Origin: Solen grandis
Lineage: Eukaryota > Mollusca > Bivalvia > Adapedonta > Solenidae
NCBI GenBank assembly: GCA_021229015.1
Contig: CM037781.1
Span: 32,901,525 to 32,965,524, forward strand
Length of the DNA stretch: 64,000 bases
Direction of reading: 5' to 3'
Shown here one piece after another: positions 36,301 through 47,384 of the stretch. Each line of letters starts with the position of its first letter. The first letter of the stretch is position 1. The notes below the pieces were generated by a model. It saw nothing but the letters and a program-made list of their open reading frames with translations. It did no database searches and was not told where the DNA came from. A program made the translations under genes and the position numbers.

Positions 36301-39300
36301 CACCGCAATGTTTGTGTCAGATGATCAACAACTGATGTGATGTTTAATATTTCTTCAAGACTTAATTTGTTTTTCCTAAATGATTGCTTTGCCATTCTGA
36401 AGGTGAGCAGTAACCACGGAGAGTTCCTTGTCCTGTTTTCTGTGACAGCTTGCGTTGCAATAAATACATTTGAAAGTAGATAAAGGAGTTAGGTAATGAA
36501 ATATAATGCTGGGAAAATAGAAGTGTTCGAGAATATAGCATGTGATAAGATAAATAATCTAAGGCTCTAGAAACTTTTTTTCGAGGGATTGTGAAATGAG
36601 AAGTATGTTTTACAGATATATATGTCCTTTTTCCTCGACAGGAATTAATTTTTAAAGATAAAACTTATTTCTAGAACAGGAAAGTCTTTGACATTTACTT
36701 CTTGGTAAGAAACTAAATGCATTAAACATGACGCTAAAAGCTGGTGACTTGAGTTGATGTCTTTTGTAATTGTTGTTGACTATACAAAGATGTCTACAGG
36801 CTAAAACGTGAGTTTATAATGACGTTCGTACAATAAACAGTACGGTAAGTATTGAAGACGTATTAAAATGGACAAAGGATAAAGGTTACCTCACTAAAAA
36901 GAAAATATTCAGTTATTTTGGGGGATTAATGACATCGGGGTTAAAAATAAAGAGTCCCAAAAGTAGTGACATTGCACACTTTCATTTTCCTGTGCGACAA
37001 TTATAGGACCTTTTACGAAACAATAGTGAAATATGATTTCGTAAGTACGAAATGTAAATCTACCATATAAGATTATATTTTCGGATGTAAACCGGTTGGT
37101 TCAGATGTGATCTGGTGTGCTTATACATCTCGTACTGTACGCTCCAGTCAGCATATACCTAAAGATGTGTACACTGCAGTGAGCAAATACCTCGTATGTA
37201 CACTGCGGTGAGCTTATAACTTTCGTTATGAATGTTGTTGTTGTTGTTATTTACCGTCGCTTCGATAGTATTTCAATCATATAGCGACGTCTAGTTAATT
37301 ACAGGTGGAGGAAGACCCCGAGTACACAGAGCTACCCGGGTAGAACCACCGACCTACCGCAAGCCAGCTGGAAGGCTTCCTCACATGAAAAATCCGAAGT
37401 CCCTACCGGGATTCGAACCTTCAGCGTCGAGGGGCTGAGAGATATGTAGTCCGCGACTGTAACCGCTCGGCCACGGCGGCCCCTCGTTAGGAATGAACCA
37501 CACGTCATGTACAGTGCAGTACAGAACAGAACAGAATATTTCATTTCAGACTTGTACATAGTACATTGTCTACAAACAATTTATATGTATCAAGTTTTAA
37601 CACACGTGATTAAGGCATATCGTCTCAACTCTTTAAAGTTTAAAAAGTATCTAGTTCATAAGAAGTATGGAGAGAGAAGTAAAGTAAAGAAGTAAAATAA
37701 CGTGAAGCAGCCACATATTTTCATATAATACTGACAGTAGTATTGGCTACTGAGTTACAAAATGTGCATGATCTCTAACTTTAAAGGCTTCCTTCGTAAA
37801 AACATGCAAAATTATATAGAACTTGTTTATCATGATTATTCAACAATTCATAGAATTTAAAAACTGATGGTATAACATAATGACGGCGATCAATAAACTC
37901 TACCCTAAGACTTCTATACTTTGGACATATACAAACCAAATTATAAATATCTTCTATATCATGTAAATTACAGTTTAAACACAGTTTTTCGTTTCTAGAT
38001 AACCTGTTTTCACTAATTCTTCCTGTATGTATACGAAGAGAATGAACTGAATACGCAGTATTATAATAAAAAAACCTTTAATTATGAGGGACTAAGTCAA
38101 GAAATTGTTCATAACTAAAACCAGTTTTATAAAATCTTATACACATCTAACATGTGGATTTATCAACCGAGCCAAACCATTCATTTTTATAACAACCTAT
38201 AATGCGAGCTTTGAATATTGGTGTAAAACGTTTGACTAGAGGATAACCCGGCTTCCCATTTATAAATACCTCAGAGAAACCATAATAGTCTAACCACTTT
38301 TTTACCCGGCTGACCCAGTTAGTATACCCTGCTAAATAGTCATCAACAGCTAATTTATATTAACGATTTAAAATATTAATATTTTCCGACTCAACAATTT
38401 TGCACCAATATTTTATCATTTTACAATATAAAGGGAATCTTTCTAACTCACCGTATATTGCAGAATTTAAAGAAACATTCAAAATACGCCTACAAAATCT
38501 TAGCATCCGTTCCAATTCTTTGGACTTTCTAAAACCATATATTTCAGTGAGAATATACCTTTACTTTTCTCACACTGCAGTGAGCCAATACCTTACGTTA
38601 TGTGCACTTGAGAGAGCATAAATATCATATCATGTACACTCCAGTGCACACGCTTTTTTACACTACCGTGACAAACCAAACCCACTACTAAGAGAATATA
38701 CCTCACATAAAGTACAATGCAGTAAGCATATACCTCTTTAACTATCATGTTTATACATCTCGTCATAAAAACTTAAATAATCAGTAAGCATATACCTCTT
38801 TCACTATCATGTTTATACATCTCGTCATAAAAACTTAAATAATCAGTAAGCATATACCTCTTTCACTATCATGTTTATACATCTCGTCATAAAAACTTAA
38901 GTAATCAGTAAGCATATACCTCTTTCACTATCATGTTTATACATCTGATCTGTCATAAATAACCTTAAGTATAATCATAAAATAAGTTCATAAGATATAC
39001 TCTTTCACTATCATGTTTATACATCTCGTCATAAAAACTTAAGTAATCAGTAAGCATATACCTCTTTCACTATCATGTTTATACATCTCGTCAAAAAACT
39101 TTATAGTAACTAACCTCTCATCATTAAACTACAGTGAGCAAATACCTCTCGCTATGAACACTGCAGAAATCACATACCTCTCGTAATACACATTACAGCG
39201 ATCATATACCTCATGCTATGTACACTGCATTGAGCTTATACCTCTTGCATTGAACACTGCAGTGAGTATATATCTCACACCATGTATACTGCAGTGAGTC

Positions 39301-41959
39301 CATACCTCACGCCAAACAAAGCAATAGGAATAATACCTTTCATTGTGTAATTTATGTTCTCTCGTTATATGCACTGCAGTGAGATTTAAGCACAAGGGAA
39401 TTAAGATTGCTTCAGATCGCCCTTAATGCCGCCATGGCGTCATTCAAGTTTAATCTCATAAACATGGCAATTCATATGTCCGTTATCTCAGTATTTCACT
39501 GTGTCCGAAGTATATTTGAAATTATTTGTAACATTAGTCTGCATTAGAACTAATGGATTTTAAATTTTATAGATGTTAGACATAGTACAATGACTTCTCG
39601 GGTCATTCTTATCTCATTTTGATCCAGTCAGCAGATATTTCTATTCAATATTTATCATTAATGATTGGTATAGATTTAGGGGGAAAAGGGATTGATATGT
39701 TTCTCTTATAAAAGTTAAACCTTTCTAATATTCATATACAGTATATCAAATATTACATCAGTGTGTTGGTTCAGATAGCTAAGGAATGAATATCTTTGTA
39801 CGACAGCTGTCTGCAACCATATAGCGTAGGGAAAATTATGTCCAGTTTGAAAAAAATAGCCTTCACAATCTCGAACTGCCGGTGTTTATCTATTTTATTA
39901 ATTACCTTACCATGTCGCTGCCATTTCTATTTACATTATCTACATGGATGGTACAAATATACCGCTTCCTGACTCTGTACAGAACTTGCAATTACATGTT
40001 GAAAACGACAACGAAGATAATGCCAAAAGCGGTTGTCAGAGTGTATGATTTGTTAAATAATAGTTTTATTGAAGACAGGGTTATATACTCATTCAGATAT
40101 TAGATTCGATCGGGGCTTCTACCGATATGAATCGCGTTTCTGGCAGTCTCTTTTTCTGATTTTATTCCGTAAAATACCAGCATTTTCACTTGGCATTATC
40201 AGTAGCCATGACACCTCTAGATAAAAGCACAGTGTTTTCTTGTTAAAGAGTCAATTAGGAAGATTATTCCATCGAAAAGAACAATAAAACTGCCAGGGAG
40301 TTCTCGCTAGAGATTTGTTTGCTTAATTCATGGGCAAAAACTTCAAGTAGTGCTCGCATACACCAAGACGTTTTTTTTCAGTCTTAGCATCAAGCGTGGT
40401 TGGTTCTAGGGATCTGGGTAGACTAATTAGACGGCAGAATTTTATGACCTCTTCATGTGGGTCCAAAATCAAAACGATATCTGATATCTGATTTCATCTT
40501 ATGACATTAAACTTCAATGGTCTTGATATGGGATTGCTGTTTTGCAGGAATTTGCAATTCGAGGGGTGAGAGCGAAACTATGCTAAGTACATATAACTAT
40601 ATATCAGCACTTAGCCTCAATTCGCTCTCGCCCCTCGAAATGCATTTAAATATTATCTTTATCGACGTCTAGCTAATACTGCTATTTTAAGCCATCACAG
40701 GCAGTATCTTCTGCATAGAATCGGAAGGAAAACTGTTAGTATTTTATTTCTTAATCAATTTTAATGGTGTATATCTCATGCGGAGAGAAAAATAGTATCC
40801 ACCATAGCCCCTAAAACAAATTTTTTTCAGATATGCAGTGTTTCCAAATTTTCGGGGGAAACTTCAGAGTTCATGAAGTTTTATTTGTTGTCAAGAAAAG
40901 CGCATATCTCATAATGTTTTCACGAATGTTATAAAATACCGTAATCTGACAAAAGAATCGTTAGGACCAATCTGGACACAATTTTCCGCTTCGCACGCGC
41001 TTTATCCCATTAAAGATGATTCCGAAATAAAACACGTACAGCAGTAATCTTTTTTCTCCTCCAAATCGAGGCAAAAAAAGACGTCACACATCACGTGATA
41101 CGACCACCCTGTAATAACAGGTGGTGGCTTGGTCCAAGTGAGCAGAGGCAACTGACCAATCGCAAGTCAACTGGAAATCTTCCTCAAATGAAGAATCAAA
41201 GTAACCCTGTCAGGGATTTGAACCCACAGCGGCGAGAGGCTGAATCATGGTGTTACCACTCTAACCTCTTGGCAAATCTTTAAATACGATCGATTTAATG
41301 TTTATTTATCATTTTATTTTATTTTGCGGATAAATCAAAAGTAATTTGTTTGTCACAGTAGATAATATTGCATAATGACGAATAAAATAAAAGACCTGAA
41401 TGTCATAATAAGGCAAAAAAAATCTTTTTAAACGACCGACACTAAAGTTTTCATTTTGTTGTTGTTGTTGTTGTTGCTTTACCTTTCTGCCTTAAATAAT
41501 ATTTTTCTTTTTTTACATTTCGTTTCATGTAAAAAAAATATTCCGACCTACCGACCCCCTTTATGTTTGCTGGAGACCAGAAACGGAACTTTTTTTTTTC
41601 TTGAGGGGGGGGGGGGGGGGGTGGCTAATTACAATGAATAAGCATGACCAAATCATCACCTATCGTCATCACAGCCACCATCACCACCACCATCGTCACA
41701 AAGAAGATGAAGAATAGAAATGTAATGAAAGGGGAGAGTACAAAAATAAGAAAGAAAATAATAGATGATGATGATGATGATGATAAACAAGAAATAGAAG
41801 TTGATTGATTACTTGCCTGTAATCTGCATAGCTGATCCAACTCCCTCTTTCCGAGGGCACGTAATATCCAGGCCCTTGGTACACGTGGGACTTGCCGTCC
41901 CCCGACAGGTAGTTGTTGGAGGGGGTAGAGTAGTGGGGCTTTGGCAGCGGGGCTGACAT
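33126..41959 (-). CDS. Gene A: 167-residue protein of unknown function with GYYVPS module
   Basis: Three coding exons on the minus strand: 41959-41817, 34048-33957 and 33394-33126. The joined protein has 167 residues. Residues about 21-75 (DGKSHVYQGPGYYVPS, SLPRVTRRDAIDF, SEDQWVEF) are about 60% identical to gene B residues 33-80. The C-terminal half has NLPSMPPREIFQDSW, a Tyr/Gly patch EYYGYYHEAI, a charged stretch ENERERRRKQ and the ending ARDIPKL. There is no signal peptide or membrane segment, so it is probably intracellular. The family is unknown to me. The first intron (7768 bp) uses a GC donor, the second (562 bp) is GT-AG. The 5' end may be non-coding upstream of an acceptor at 41968, or the frame may continue upstream to 42052. 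Confidence 0.75.
33957..34048 (-). CDS. Gene A exon 2
   Basis: 92 bp between acceptor ACGTTGCAG/G and donor CCATCAG/GTTAGT. It encodes SLPRVTRRDAIDF..SEDQWVEFMRQRDTPS, matching SLPREARRDAILF..SEDDWVAWKIKNDKP of gene B. Confidence 0.85.
34860..35110 (+). mobile_element. tRNA-derived SINE, family B (copy 2)
   Basis: The head carries GATTAGAGCGTTCACC (A box region) and GGGTCCGATCCC (B box). The body has GACCCAGTGTCAGAATAATG and ATCATGCCGTTTGTCTACGG. The tail ends CAGCCAACCAACC. It lies in the first intron of gene A, opposite to the gene. Confidence 0.7.
35115..37140. other. Intron interior of gene A, no recognisable feature
   Basis: AT-rich. It holds a T-run at 35611-35630 and a 61-codon frame at 36150-36335 without recognisable features. 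Confidence 0.4.
37140..37228. repeat. Degenerate CTGCAGTGAGC minisatellite, left part
   Basis: Units around TGTACACTGCAGTGAGCAAATACCTC, two to three copies, continue after two insertions at 38560-39385. The SINE at 37235 and the LINE fragment lie between the two parts. Confidence 0.6.
37235..37483 (-). mobile_element. Full-length tRNA-derived SINE, family A (copy 2)
   Basis: Minus-strand head with A box TGGCCGAGCGG and B box region GGTTCGAATCC, then the shared body and a tail ending in (ACA)n. TCGTTATGAATG (37223-37234) and TCGTTAGGAATG (37484-37495) are a 12-bp target duplication with one difference. Confidence 0.88.
37496..38560 (-). pseudogene. LINE remnant: C-terminal part of ORF2 and 3' end
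   Basis: Minus-strand reading from about 38555 down to the stop at 37781 gives a chain interrupted by three stop codons. It includes CRRILNVSLNSAIYGELERF, KYWCKIVESENINILN, WLDYYGFSEVFINGKPGY, HTGRISENRLSRNEKLCLNC and IEDIYNLVCICPKYRSLR. The Cys/His-containing ending (CLNC..IEDxYxxxxxCPxY) is the usual C-terminal motif downstream of reverse transcriptase in several LINE clades. Below 37781 lies an AT-rich 3' region ending near a TTCTG-rich stretch. It is 5'-truncated and decayed. The clade is not resolved. Confidence 0.75.
38560..39385. repeat. Minisatellite with embedded 62-bp higher-order unit
   Basis: The outer parts are degenerate ~40-bp units around CACTGCAGTGAGCATATACC. Within 38720-39110 a 62-bp unit (AGTAAGCATATACCTCTTTC, then ATCATGTTTATACATCTCGT and CATAAAAACTTAAATAATC) is repeated about six times at high identity. 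One copy, near 38945-39000, is rearranged. Confidence 0.85.
39390..40555. other. Intron interior of gene A, no recognisable gene
   Basis: AT-rich, no recognisable domain. A 73-codon frame at 39882-40103 is unsupported. Confidence 0.4.
40560..40637. mobile_element. 78-bp hairpin MITE (copy 1)
   Basis: Arms CGAGGGGTGAGAGCGAAACT and the inverted AATTCGCTCTCGCCCCTCG surround a TATAACTATATA loop. A second copy lies at 63208-63280. Confidence 0.8.
40930..41115. mobile_element. Diverged relative of the 4328-4712 MITE
   Basis: Shared words: GACACAATTTTCCGCTTCGCA, TCCTCCAAATCGAGG and GACGTCACACATCACGTGAT, in the same order as the right arm at 4328-4712. Confidence 0.5.
41110..41282 (-). mobile_element. 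Diverged SINE family A copy
   Basis: Minus-strand head with GGTTCAAATCCC (B box, changed) and body words GAGGAAGATTTCC and GACTTGCGATTGGTC corresponding to those of the intact copies. No clear tail. Confidence 0.6.
41283..41810. other. Simple-sequence-rich intron stretch
   Basis: GTT repeats (41456-41475), a T-run, a G-run (about 41606-41622) and ATG/CAT-rich triplets (41660-41785). Frames through these are artefacts. Confidence 0.6.
41811..41816 (-). other. Non-canonical GC splice donor
   Basis: The intron begins GCAAGT after CAG, the classic strong context for a GC-AG intron. No GT nearby gives a frame that aligns with gene B. Confidence 0.7.
41817..41959 (-). CDS. Gene A exon 1 (coding)
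   Basis: Starts MSAPLPKPHYSTPSNNYLSG and ends in phase 2 at AG/GCAAGT. A possible acceptor (ATCCCACAG/G at 41968) precedes the ATG by 8 bases, so a 5' UTR exon is likely. The alignment with the intronless stretch of gene B places the junction exactly here. Confidence 0.75.
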
Positions 41960-41967
41960 CGTCACAC

Positions 41968-44590
41968 CTGTGGGATAATATCGCTTGTTTGTTGATAATA
42001 TCATATTGAGAGACTTACTAAGTAGAGCTGTTATACAACAGTGTTTGGCCATATAAGGACTTTTAGGTAACTACAAGTTGACAGGTTGCAAAATACCTGT
42101 ACACCGGGAAGAACCATATCAACCTATCTGGAAACTGCTTCCAAAGAATGAGGAGAGAATAAAAAGCGACATTTCCAGGACTCTAACTCAAAGCGGTGAA
42201 GCGCTAAAAGGAGATAAGCGAGACACTAACCACTCCGCCGAGGATGCCCCATAAAACCATACCACGTGTATTTCAATTGTAAGCCTGTCTGATACGACCG
42301 GTCAAGGGATTAAGAGAGATTTTTTTTTATAAGATTAAAGAAATCATGTATACATATGTCATGCATTTAAGACAGGTTTGAGAGAGAGATCATAAAAGAC
42401 ATTCGGAATGTCATCTTAAGTTTGTTTGTTTTTGTGTTTTTTTTTGTTGTTGTTTTCAAATTTATGACAGGAGATAACACGTAAATATATTTTATGGACA
42501 CTCTATCATATAAAAGGAATGTTCCATCAGATCTTAGAGACAACAAAAACACCGAGACTCAAATTACCCCCACAAGCAAGGGAGAGGATTGACTCCGTTA
42601 GATAAACGCTAGATTGAAACTTTAACATAACAATTCCGTTCTCCCTGGGGTTAAATTCCTTGAATCATCGGGTAAAATACCAAATGCGCAAGGGAAAGAC
42701 TGCACATATCATTGTGTGATATAGGAAAATGACATAATATGCGTCTTCTTTTGTATTATGGCAATTCCAATATGTTTGATTACATCACTGAAGTCTGAAT
42801 CAGATAAAATTTGGATTAGGGCATTCAAACTTGTATGTAGTGTTTATAATTTCAGTCATATAATCATTTATTTTTTTTTATTTTTTTTTTATTCATCGAT
42901 CTCAAAACTAATTCAAGATGATTCCTCAGTACTCTTAAATTAATTTGTTTTAAATACTTATTTCGTTCTAAGAAATTATACATGTGTGGGTCTACCACAA
43001 CCATCACACTTTAGAATAAAATCTGAAGATTATAGTTTATAACGTTAGCATTATTTTATTTGTTACTTATTTATTTATTCATTCATTTACACATTTAAAG
43101 TTCTATGCATGATGTCATTTTTTCTTTTGTTCAACTTTTGGAAAACATGGGCTAAGCCCAGTAGATTAAGTGAACTGCCTCTACGGTTTAAACGGTAAAT
43201 TGTACATACATTAATTGATATAGGCATTTAATAAACGGTGCATACTCATTTATATAAACCGTTTTGTTGTATATCGATTTCTGAAAGCAGTATTTGTAAT
43301 ACCTGAATATTGCTTTCAAATGCCCGTGTATAAAGATAAACTTCGCATAAATCAATATATGGTTAAACTGTGGAAATCAACCATTGTTTGTAATTTGAAA
43401 AACACAATGGAAATAACATGAAAACATATCAATTTACTAGTTTTGCTAACACAGATGAATTAAAGAATCTGTGATAAAAATCGTTTTTGTTTACATGTAA
43501 CAGTAAGCTTACCTGTGTTTACGTTTAAATGTCTTTTACCTGTACACCGTTTTATTTACTTCCGTTGTCAAGGGATTCCAGCGGTGCACATATAAATATT
43601 GCCCGTGTGTTTCTATCCTACAATATACTTGGTTTAAATTGTCACCTGTTTTTTTGGATAGAGGAGTTTATAAATATGTAAGTTTGTTATAGAATTGAGA
43701 TTATCATGCATAATTGAGTGTGTAGTTACTTATCTGTTATTAACTTAAAAAAAAAATTATTAAATTATTATCACCGTAAACCCCAAAATTCCCAGATTTT
43801 CAGCTGAATTGATATATATATATATATACTAAGGTCACTATTTTAGAATACTTAATCAAGATACAAAAAACAACACAAATGAAATACAGTAATTGAGTAT
43901 ATAAATAGTGGATAGTTACTTTAATGTGTAGGCAGGTTTTGTATAGTTACACATGTCAGCATATACAGTCGTGTGTATTGATATCTGATCGGTTAACGGC
44001 CGACCTTTCAACACTTCAAAAAAATCTTTAAGCGGGTGTGTAACTTGGCTGACTGGTGGGTAGTACAGTCGATTCTGTGCACTGTACGTGGATTGGAACA
44101 GAAAATTGTATGGTATATTGTTTTTGTTGATATTTAAAAATGGATGAATAATAGGTATGTAGATAGAAAAGTTGGACTGATAGATTGATAGCCGGTGAGT
44201 CACCGTGTGTGGATAGACGGGTGGATGGACGGATGGTTGGTTTGGTGGATGAATGCAGTTCTGTATATAAAACTTGTTTATTTCACGTTATCCCCAACTG
44301 CATATATGTACCTATCAAAGTAAGGCCGGGTTTGTTTGATATGATTTGGATTTTATTAACTCCTTATTAAATGGTTGAGCTACATAGAAATAAGCCCTTA
44401 ATTTCCGTTTTTGATACAGTGGATTGCGGTTAATGCCAATGACGTTTTAATGATAAAAACGGTAGGCAAGAAGGAAAGAAAAACATAACAAATCGGTATA
44501 TAACCAGGAGACTTTCAATCATTTATTTTTTTATTCTCCCTATCCCCGAGCTAACTTATAGAGGTTAATTGTTATTTTTTATAACTTGGT
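41968..44590. other. Region between divergent genes A and B
   Basis: No coding sequence recognised. It should contain the promoters and any 5' UTR exons of both genes. Only AT-rich sequence and short T- and TA-runs are visible. A minus-strand frame of 95 codons (43916-44203) is unsupported. Confidence 0.4.
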
Positions 44591-44591
44591 T

Positions 44592-44675
44592 GTTTTGGTA
44601 TGTCGCGGTGAGGATCGAACCCACGATTTCTTGACTACGGGGCTCTAACCACTCCTACGGGACCGGCGCTTTAAG
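44592..44675 (-). mobile_element. SINE family B head fragment
   Basis: GGTATGTCGCGGTGAGGATCG followed by CCCACGATTTC matches the tRNA-like head of family B, minus strand. It is truncated. Confidence 0.55.
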
Positions 44676-44808
44676 AAAAGGAACTTGATTTGTCGGAAAA
44701 AATAATCATTTTGGTATCTATATTACTGCTTAAAGGGTTTCTAACAGAAAAATACAGACTTTTAGTGACCGTCTTATTACTACCGTTAAACAATTGCCTA
44801 AAAGTATG

Positions 44809-45062
44809 TTGTTGTTGTTGTTTTGGGGTTTACCGTCGCTGCGATAGTATTTCAATCATATAGCGACGTCCAGCTAATTACAGGTGGAGGAAGACCCCGA
44901 GTACACAGAGGTACCCGGGTAGAACCACCGACCTACCGCAAGCCAGCTGGAAGGCTTCCTCACATGAAAAATCCGAAGTCCCTACCAGGATTCGAACCCA
45001 CAGCGGTGAGGGGCTGAGAGATTTGTAGTCCACGACTGTAACCGCTCGGCCACGGCGGCCCC
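44809..45062 (-). mobile_element. Full-length tRNA-derived SINE, family A (copy 3, best preserved)
   Basis: Minus-strand A box TGGCCGAGCGG and B box GGTTCGAATCC match the RNA polymerase III promoter consensus exactly. The body and an (ACA)n tail follow. CCTAAAAGTATG (44797-44808) and CCTAAAATTATG (45063-45074) are the target duplication. The variable-arm-like spacing suggests a class II tRNA origin. Confidence 0.9.
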
Positions 45063-45284
45063 CCTAAAATTATGTCTCCAGCAAATGCATATATAAATAT
45101 AGAAAGATATGAAATTGTATATACATGTAATAGGAAATGAAACGTATTATTTGTTAGTTAAACATATGTGAATTTATGCATTAATATCGTTATATGTATA
45201 TTTACACTTGATAAACGGACTAGCATTAGTTAGTTCCAAGGAGAGAGAGAGAAAAAAATATTTTCACAATTAATTACAGACAAG

Positions 45285-45561
45285 ATGAACAAAGAATTGG
45301 AGTACAGTTCAAGTCTAGGGACCGAACTTGCTACACGCGGGCCAAGAAACATGGTACCGGTCCACAACTACGAGAGCGGGGTGGGTAAAAGTCACGTGTT
45401 CTATGGTGCCGGATACTATGTCCCGAGTGAGAACCGCTGGATCACCCAGGAGCAGTTCCGATCTCTGCCCAGGGAGGCCAGACGCGACGCCATATTGTTT
45501 GAATCAGAGGACGACTGGGTGGCATGGAAAATAAAGAATGACAAGCCCAACCTAACGTCCG
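45285..45561 (+). CDS. Gene B exon 1 (coding), module 1
   Basis: Acceptor TTAATTACAG/ACAAG then ATG, so a 5' UTR intron is likely. The donor ACGTCCG/GTAAGT ends in phase 1. The two exons that gene A needs for this region are one exon here. Confidence 0.85.
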
Positions 45562-46914
45562 GTAAGTACCAGTAGTTTTTTTTTCACGGGTGTTTTCCGT
45601 TACATAAAATGAAGAATAAGCTCTAGGCAAGATATTGAAAATGCCGGTACTAGTATAGAACTGCTGTTTAAAGGTCGCTTTTTACATCTGTCTGCAAATG
45701 TTCAGGAATCATTTAGGAAGTACATATATATGTTGAAATAGAGTGAAATCTGCTCGCATGGTTCGGTAGGCTGATATTTGTCCGGATGCCTCTAGACTCT
45801 TGGTGGGGTTCCCTTCTCCTGCATTGACTTTATGTATTACAAGACGCCGTGACGTTGTCTGAATGATCAGATAAAATGTTGTAAATGAAAATAAATCCCA
45901 GAAAATATGTGTATAGATTAAATAGAAATTCAAAACGGTATATATTTATGCTTGTAATCAGAATCATAAAGGTCAACGTTAAGAAACTTTCAGACATGGT
46001 ATATGCAGCTGGATTAGCAATCCTTAATTTTAATATTTACGTAATTTAAAGGATCTGCCTTATACATATCTAAATTACATGAATATACGAACGTTGTAAT
46101 AGTCAGTTATTTTACTGACTCAGCGAGTTGATTCCTTAGAATCTGAAAACAAATTAAATGGCAAATAGATGACTAACTGATTCTTTTAGGTTCGTAAATA
46201 TTTTATACCAGAGGAAAAGGCAGGAACAATGTTCAAGTTCTTGACCTGTTTGAAAAAGTATAAAATCTAGCCACCTACATATTTAGTTCAAGATATATAT
46301 ATAGTTCATGTAACTTAAAGATTGAGATATGAGTTGGGTGTGTGTTGGGGGGGGGGGGGGCGTAACGTCCCGACATTATATCAGTCATTTGGAAACTGTG
46401 TTCTTGAGACTTTGGCATGTCGCGGTAGGGGATCGAACTCACAACCTTAAGCTCCCGAGGCGGACGCTCGAATCACCCAACCAACTTGAGGGGTAGTCTA
46501 AGGTACAGCCAACATATTAACAAAACATAATGCTACATTATGTATCGAGTATGCCTGTAAAGCCCCCCCCCACACACACACACACACGTGTCATTTAGGC
46601 ATTCCGTGTGTTCGTATTGCTCTGTGGTCCACCATATCTATCATCAAAATTTAGTAACATGTATTGTTTTAGGTATATCAATGTCCGGTTACCCACGTGA
46701 CTTCACCGGTGTGCCAGTACCGACCTTACTTCCGTCCAAAGTATGCGCAGTGGGCCGGAACTGGAGCGGTGCAGGGTACTTTGTTCCTTCAACGAACCGA
46801 TGGTTCCACGACACAGATAGTCCCGGCATCCCTAGAGAATCCATGCATTTCTACAACGAAGAAGACTGGATAAAATTTAAATTCATCAGTCAAAACCCAA
46901 GTTTAAAGAAGTAA
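45285..46914 (+). CDS. Gene B: 172-residue protein with two GYYVPS modules
   Basis: Two coding exons: 45285-45561 and 46673-46914, phase 1. The joined protein of 172 residues starts MNKELEYSSSLGTELATRGP. Module 1 (residues 41-90) reads GAGYYVPSENRW, SLPREARRDAILF, ESEDDWVAWK. Module 2 (124-170) reads SGAGYFVPSTNRW, GIPRESMHFY, NEEDWIKFK. Each exon carries one module, consistent with duplication of a module-exon. There is no signal peptide or membrane helix. Gene A on the opposite strand carries one clear module at the same position. I recognise no named family. The conserved aromatic and acidic positions suggest a compact fold or binding motif, function unknown. Start: the first ATG after acceptor ATTACAG at 45279. 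Confidence 0.8.
46400..46500 (-). mobile_element. SINE family B head fragment in gene B intron
   Basis: GGCATGTCGCGGTAGGGGATC followed by GAACTCACAACC corresponds to the tRNA-like head on the minus strand. It is truncated and decayed. Confidence 0.5.
46673..46914 (+). CDS. Gene B exon 2, module 2 and stop
   Basis: Acceptor TGTTTTAG/GT restores a Gly codon with exon 1. It encodes ISMSGYPRDFTGVPVPTLLP, the second module and the end NPSLKK, with TAA at 46912-46914. Confidence 0.85.
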
Positions 46915-46919
46915 GGCGA

Positions 46920-47380
46920 CGGAGCCGGAAACCAGGCTCCTCACAGTTTCATTTTTTTTTTTAAATTGTTGAATTGTGGGGAAATATCAATCAAATCATC
47001 GGTGGCACCCTCTAGGGGTGAACATTTTTGAAGACGTGTAGAACACTTTCAGTATTATGGGCATACCAATCATTTGCATCAAGCAAGGCAAATCTGTGAT
47101 ATTTGAATAGCAGGAGTACAGTGGTTTCTTAGTGCGTGTATTTATTTGCAATCATTCTCTGTATGAGAAACGCATTTAGGTATACAAGATATAATACAAA
47201 CCAACCTTAACAGAATTTAATACATATTTCTTACTTATATTATATTGATGTAAATGAATTGTTAGTTGTTTTTAATCCAGACCAAACTGTACTTAATTAC
47301 AATCTTATCTGCATTTAAACAGTTTCAATTCGATTGTTTATTTGTTTTCTCTAAAAGATTGGACAGAAAAGTAAACACAG
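46920..47380. other. 3' flank of gene B
   Basis: No gene. No AATAAA close to the stop; the first clear one is at 47649. Confidence 0.4.
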
Positions 47381-47384
47381 TATT

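Noticed and set aside
38720..39110. CRISPR-like array of 62-bp units
   Set aside because: No distinct spacers: the whole unit is repeated, in a eukaryotic intron. It is a minisatellite.
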